Source of the DNA: Cyanobacteria bacterium OH_SFB_17
Lineage (GTDB): Bacteria; Cyanobacteriota; Vampirovibrionia; Gastranaerophilales; Gastranaerophilaceae
Length of the DNA: 7,720 nt
NCBI GenBank assembly: GCA_023395735.1
Contig: JAEWYI010000093.1
Span: 1 to 7,720, forward strand
Direction of reading: 5' to 3'
How positions within the stretch are numbered: the stretch's first letter is position 1; each line of letters begins with the position of its first letter. The notes beneath the pieces were generated by a model that worked only from the letters and a program-made list of their open reading frames with translations, did no database searches and was not told the DNA's origin. Positions 5,059 through 7,720 of this stretch are shown piece by piece. Both the position numbers and the translations under genes were made by a program.

Positions 5059-6720
5059 ATGCAAATATTCGCAAACGAAATTTTTGAAAATCCAATAAAT
5101 ATAATTTCTGCCTTTGATAACGAAAGTTTTATTAGGGCGTTTTCTCAAATCGAAGATTTGAGAAAACGCCCTAGTATCTACCTTTTAGGCTATATCAGAT
5201 ACGAAGCAAAAGATATTTTTTTAAACAAAAAAATACAATCAGATTTGCCACTTTTATATTTTGAAGTCTATGATAAAAAAAGTGATTTCGAATTTACAGA
5301 AAACAATAAAAATCTTTCAATAAAATCATTGATTCCTGTCCAGAGTTTTGATGAGTATAAAAAAGCTATAAAATTTATAAAAGAAGAAATCGCAAAAGGA
5401 AACACCTACGAAGTCAATTACACCTATAGCTGGAAATTAAAAGCTGACACTGAAGGCCTAGAGCTTTTCAAATCGATTTTGCCTGAGCAAAACACTCCTT
5501 TCAGTGCCTACATCAAAAATGAACACGAAGAAATTCTATCTTTTTCTCCTGAATTATTTTTCACCTTATCAGGTAATAAAATTTTTACCAAGCCAATGAA
5601 AGGAACCATAAAACGAGGCAAAACAGAAAAAGAAGACTTGGAGAACATTGAATTTTTAAAAAATGATATAAAAAACAGAGCAGAAAATGTGATGATTGTT
5701 GATCTTCTAAGAAACGATTTAGGAAAGATTGCAAAAACAGCGTCAGTTAAAGTTGACAAACTTTTTGACATTGAAACCCACAAAACTCTGCATCAAATGA
5801 CCTCAGAAATCAGTGCAGAGCTTGAATATAACACGACACTTTTCAATATTTTTGAAGCGATTTTTCCATGCGGCTCAATCACAGGCGCACCAAAAATCAG
5901 CACAATGAATATAATTGAACAAGTCGAAAAAAGAAAACGGGGAGTTTACTGCGGCGCAATAGGAATGATATCAAAAGAAAAAACAATATTTTCTGTCCCG
6001 ATTCGAACCCTGCAAAAACGCAACAGCGAAAAAAACTACGAATACGGTGTTGGTGGCGCTATAGTCTGGGATTCAGATGCCAAAGAAGAATGGGATGAAA
6101 CACTGGTTAAGATGAACTTTTTAACTCCAAAATTCAGCCTAATTGAAACCATGCTTATTAAAAACAGAAAAATTGTCTACGAAAAAGAACACCTCAAAAG
6201 AATGAAGAATTCTGCAAAAATTCTTGGATTTTCTTACCCTGAAAAAATAAAATTCAACACAAATTTGCCAGAAAACGGAATTTTAAGACTAATATTAGAT
6301 TTAAACGGAGATTTTCAAGTTCAAATAAAAAATCTTGATAACCAAAACTTGAAAAAGGTTCTTATTTCAAATGATTTTGTAAATTCCAAAGACCCACTTC
6401 TTTACCACAAAACAACTCATCGGCCATGGTATCAAAAGACCATGGAAAAAATTGCAAAAAATGAAGTGTTTGATGAAATATTTTTTAATGAAAAAGGCGA
6501 GTTGACCGAAGGTGCCCGTTCAAATATAGTCCTGAAAATTGACGGAAATTTTTACACTTCGCCTGTAAAATGCGGACTGTTGAATGGCATCTTGCGCCAA
6601 AAAATGATTAATGACGGAAAAATTATAGAAAAAGTTTTGTACAAAAATGATTTATTTAATGCTGAAAAAATTTATTGTATTAATTCAATTCGAGGAAAAA
6701 CGGAGGTAGAACTTGGCTAA
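5059..6720 (+). CDS. pabB: Aminodeoxychorismate synthase component I / aminodeoxychorismate lyase fusion (PabB-PabC)
   Basis: This 553-residue cytoplasmic bifunctional enzyme of folate synthesis has a PabB part (about 1-355) that uses ammonia from PabA to turn chorismate into 4-amino-4-deoxychorismate. Visible signatures are GNTYEVNYT (114-122), SPELFF (163-168), KPMKGT (178-183), AENVMIVDLLRNDLG (208-222), and CGSITGAPK (271-279). The Lys of PMKGT (181) is the residue that distinguishes PabB from anthranilate synthase, where Ala is usual. The C-terminal part (about 359-553) is a class IV PLP lyase: YHKTTHR with probable Schiff-base Lys451, ELTEGARSNI, GLLNGILR and a closing NSIRG. It removes pyruvate to give p-aminobenzoate. 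The length fits known fusions. The gene overlaps pabA by 8 nt. The ATG at 5059 lies 6 nt behind a TATAAT box. A perfect 19-bp inverted repeat lies within codons 25-39. Confidence 0.93.
   Translation: MQIFANEIFENPINIISAFDNESFIRAFSQIEDLRKRPSIYLLGYIRYEAKDIFLNKKIQSDLPLLYFEVYDKKSDFEFTENNKNLSIKSLIPVQSFDEYKKAIKFIKEEIAKGNTYEVNYTYSWKLKADTEGLELFKSILPEQNTPFSAYIKNEHEEILSFSPELFFTLSGNKIFTKPMKGTIKRGKTEKEDLENIEFLKNDIKNRAENVMIVDLLRNDLGKIAKTASVKVDKLFDIETHKTLHQMTSEISAELEYNTTLFNIFEAIFPCGSITGAPKISTMNIIEQVEKRKRGVYCGAIGMISKEKTIFSVPIRTLQKRNSEKNYEYGVGGAIVWDSDAKEEWDETLVKMNFLTPKFSLIETMLIKNRKIVYEKEHLKRMKNSAKILGFSYPEKIKFNTNLPENGILRLILDLNGDFQVQIKNLDNQNLKKVLISNDFVNSKDPLLYHKTTHRPWYQKTMEKIAKNEVFDEIFFNEKGELTEGARSNIVLKIDGNFYTSPVKCGLLNGILRQKMINDGKIIEKVLYKNDLFNAEKIYCINSIRGKTEVELG
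5133..5173 (+). repeat. 19-bp perfect inverted repeat inside pabB
   Basis: The left arm is 5133-5151 (TAGGGCGTTTTCTCAAATC), the loop is GAA, and the right arm is its exact complement at 5155-5173. Beyond the arms, a U-G wobble and two more pairs could extend the RNA stem. It encodes residues 25-39 in frame, in a place where PabB relatives also have an amphipathic helix, so the protein is not visibly longer than usual. No T run follows. Confidence 0.9.
6702..6707 (+). promoter_or_regulatory. Strong Shine-Dalgarno site for pabA TTG start
   Basis: GGAGGT lies 5 nt before the TTG at 6713-6715 and inside the last codons of the upstream fusion gene. It fixes the unusual TTG start, since no in-frame ATG is close. 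Confidence 0.85.
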
Positions 6721-7303
6721 AAAAATTGTTTTAATCGACAACCACGATTCTTTCACCTACAACATCGTCCAATACCTCAAAGAATTAGGCATAAACCCGT
6801 TGGTTTTCAAAAACAACGAAATATCAATCGAAAATCTAAAAAAAATTGATTTCTCAACTCTTATAATTTCCCCTGGCCCAGGAAACCCTGACGAGGCAGG
6901 AATTTGTCTGGAGATTTTAAAAGAATTTTATCAAACAAAAAAAATTCTCGGAATCTGCCTTGGACACCAAATTATAGCGCAATTTTTCTCAGGAAAAATT
7001 GCGCGTGCAAAAAATCCTTGTCATGGAAAAACCTATCCTATCTATTTCACCCCTGATAGACTTTTTGAAGGTCTTAACCAAGGTTTTTTAGCAACAAGAT
7101 ACCATTCGCTAGTTGTAAACCCGAAAAAATTCCCCCCATGTCTGGAAAAAATTGCCTGGACAAACGAGGACAATCAAGAAATCATAATGGGATTAAAACA
7201 CAAAACATTACCCATATATGGCGTTCAGTTCCACCCAGAGGCAATTTTGACTGAAGGTGGCAAAACCTTATTGAAAAATTTTTTGTTTCAAGCCTCACAC
7301 TAG
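6713..7303 (+). CDS. pabA: Aminodeoxychorismate/anthranilate synthase glutamine amidotransferase component (PabA/TrpG)
   Basis: This 196-residue class I glutamine amidotransferase hydrolyses glutamine and passes ammonia to PabB. Visible signatures are IDNHDSFTYNIVQYL at the N-terminus, the oxyanion motif SPGPGNP (53-59), the nucleophile Cys82 in LGICLGHQ, HGK (104-106), RYHSL (129-133), and His174 and Glu176 in VQFHPEA completing the triad. The length matches the family. The start is TTG, chosen because GGAGGT lies 5 nt upstream and the family's MAKK-type N-terminus begins there. It overlaps the end of pabB by 8 nt, giving translational coupling and equal subunit supply. In many bacteria one such subunit serves both PabB and TrpE; the sequence alone cannot exclude that here, but the context favours PabA. 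A 12-bp inverted repeat lies within codons 89-98. Confidence 0.92.
   Translation: MAKKIVLIDNHDSFTYNIVQYLKELGINPLVFKNNEISIENLKKIDFSTLIISPGPGNPDEAGICLEILKEFYQTKKILGICLGHQIIAQFFSGKIARAKNPCHGKTYPIYFTPDRLFEGLNQGFLATRYHSLVVNPKKFPPCLEKIAWTNEDNQEIIMGLKHKTLPIYGVQFHPEAILTEGGKTLLKNFLFQASH
6977..7004 (+). repeat. 12-bp perfect inverted repeat inside pabA
   Basis: GCGCAATTTTTC (6977-6988), loop TCAG, and the exact complement GAAAAATTGCGC (6993-7004) lie just after the codons for the catalytic LGICLGHQ motif, covering residues 89-98. It is a coding hairpin; no terminator-like T run follows. Confidence 0.85.
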
Positions 7304-7370
7304 ATGGCTTAATAGAAGCTTAGAGGCTTGGAGGTTTGGAAGCTCGGTAGCTTATATTTTTAGTGGCTTT
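7303..7370 (+). repeat. Degenerate octamer array, left arm
   Basis: Read on the plus strand from 7315, successive 8-mers are GAAGCTTA, GAGGCTTG, GAGGTTTG, GAAGCTCG and GTAGCTTA, fitting roughly GARGYTTR. After one eroded unit, GTGGCTTT (7363-7370) falls in the same phase, and TAGGCTTA at 7395-7402 does so again. The array starts directly after the pabA stop codon. Confidence 0.75.
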
Positions 7371-7451
7371 GATTGATATTTGTTATATAGTTTTTAGGCT
7401 TATTGTTTAACTGAATAACTATTTTTACTACCTTATAATCTCATCACCTAC
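7353..7451. other. AT-rich spacer between the octamer arrays
   Basis: This is AT-rich DNA with eroded octamer-like units near its left side. A TATAAT at 7434-7439 has no matching -35. No ORF, RNA gene or classical Rho-independent terminator is seen between pabA and aroA. Confidence 0.4.
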
Positions 7452-7515
7452 AAAGCTGCTAAACCTCCAAGCTTCCAAACCTCTGAGCTGCTAAACCCCT
7501 AAACTATAAAGCCAA
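7452..7515 (-). repeat. Degenerate octamer array, right arm (inverted)
   Basis: Read on the minus strand from 7515, the units are TTGGCTTT, ATAGTTTA, GGGGTTTA, GCAGCTCA, GAGGTTTG, GAAGCTTG, GAGGTTTA and GCAGCTTT: the same consensus as the left arm in the opposite orientation. The arms share a perfect 14-nt inverted match (7331-7344 with 7470-7483). The first units contain the last codons and stop of aroA. Confidence 0.75.
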
Positions 7516-7720
7516 CAAATTTTGCATTGAATTTTCAAATTCAGGAAACGAAATATTCACCCACTCGAAACCATTTATTGTAAGAGCTTTTTTACATAAC
7601 AAACCCGCAACATACAAACTCATTGCAAGTCTATGGTCATGGTAAGTTTCTACCTCGCACCCACCTGCCAAACCCTGATTAGGATTGCCCTGAACAATAA
7701 AACCATCCTCTGTTTCTTCA
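7504..7720 (-). CDS. aroA: 3-phosphoshikimate 1-carboxyvinyltransferase (EPSP synthase), C-terminal fragment
   Basis: The last 71 codons before a TAG at 7504-7506 encode the end of AroA; the rest lies beyond the window. Signatures are EDGFIVQGN, then ETYHDHRLAMSLYVAGL (the family's DHR-x-AM motif, whose Arg contacts phosphoenolpyruvate), and a closing ISFPEF before the C-terminal helix. AroA joins shikimate-3-phosphate and phosphoenolpyruvate to give EPSP, the precursor of chorismate, so this enzyme feeds the neighbouring PabB. It converges with pabA, the two stops being 200 bp apart. Its last codons and stop form part of the right octamer array, suggesting that the repeat has grown into, or been selected within, the gene's end. 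Confidence 0.92.
   Translation of the reverse strand, partial: EETEDGFIVQGNPNQGLAGGCEVETYHDHRLAMSLYVAGLLCKKALTINGFEWVNISFPEFENSMQNLLAL

Noticed and set aside
6424..6445. CCATGGT / ACCATGG inverted repeat in pabB
   Set aside because: The 7-bp arms with an 8-nt loop are short enough to be chance in coding sequence of this length.
7434..7439. TATAAT as a promoter in the pabA-aroA spacer
   Set aside because: There is no -35, no TG extension and no gene downstream on that strand; it is likely chance in AT-rich DNA.
7303..7515. CRISPR array or tandem satellite from an insertion sequence
   Set aside because: The units are 8 nt and degenerate, with no unique spacers, no cas genes and no transposase or target duplication nearby.

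Overview
The window is AT-rich and densely coded. It reads as an accessory stretch of a bacterial chromosome flanked by housekeeping genes. My best guess at the host is an uncultured gut Gastranaerophilales / Melainabacteria-type organism (Cyanobacteria-related, non-photosynthetic). This rests on the style of the lineage-specific proteins: small membrane proteins, HEAT-like proteins and long helical Ser/Thr/Lys-rich proteins with no obvious family. No marker gene proves it, so the assignment is an inference of moderate confidence.

Layout: (1) 1-120, + strand, the last 39 codons of era (ribosome-assembly GTPase). (2) 122-1206, - strand, a two-gene unit whose stop and start codons share one base: a HEAT-like protein with a Pro/Asn/Tyr-rich N-terminus, then a small His-rich protein with a hydrophobic C-terminus. 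(3) 1381-1692, + strand, a small four-Cys protein, followed by a perfect 10-bp hairpin terminator. (4) 1769-3367, - strand, a 532-residue helical protein of unknown function with two similar internal segments. (5) 3567-3758, + strand, a 63-residue unknown protein behind a clear promoter with an operator-like inverted repeat. (6) 3785-4939, - strand, a membrane protein with a very His-rich insert and a natural His4 C-terminus. (7) 5059-7303, + strand, a compact p-aminobenzoate operon: a PabB-PabC fusion overlapping PabA. (8) 7303-7515, two inverted arrays of degenerate 8-nt repeats. (9) 7504-7720, - strand, the C-terminus of aroA (EPSP synthase).

The metabolic logic on the right is clear. AroA supplies EPSP for chorismate. 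PabA releases ammonia from glutamine, the PabB domain makes aminodeoxychorismate, and the fused lyase domain makes p-aminobenzoate for folate. The two units converge and meet at the octamer arrays.

The most notable non-coding signals are as follows. Three plus-strand genes have a perfect TATAAT box ending 6-7 nt before the ATG, which implies leaderless mRNAs, whereas several other genes have good Shine-Dalgarno sites. A 19-bp perfect inverted repeat lies inside the start of pabB and shares its ends and core with the 1708-1730 terminator hairpin. A 12-bp perfect inverted repeat lies inside pabA. The inverted octamer arrays between pabA and aroA show 8-nt phasing. I see no tRNA, rRNA, CRISPR array, insertion sequence or defence system.
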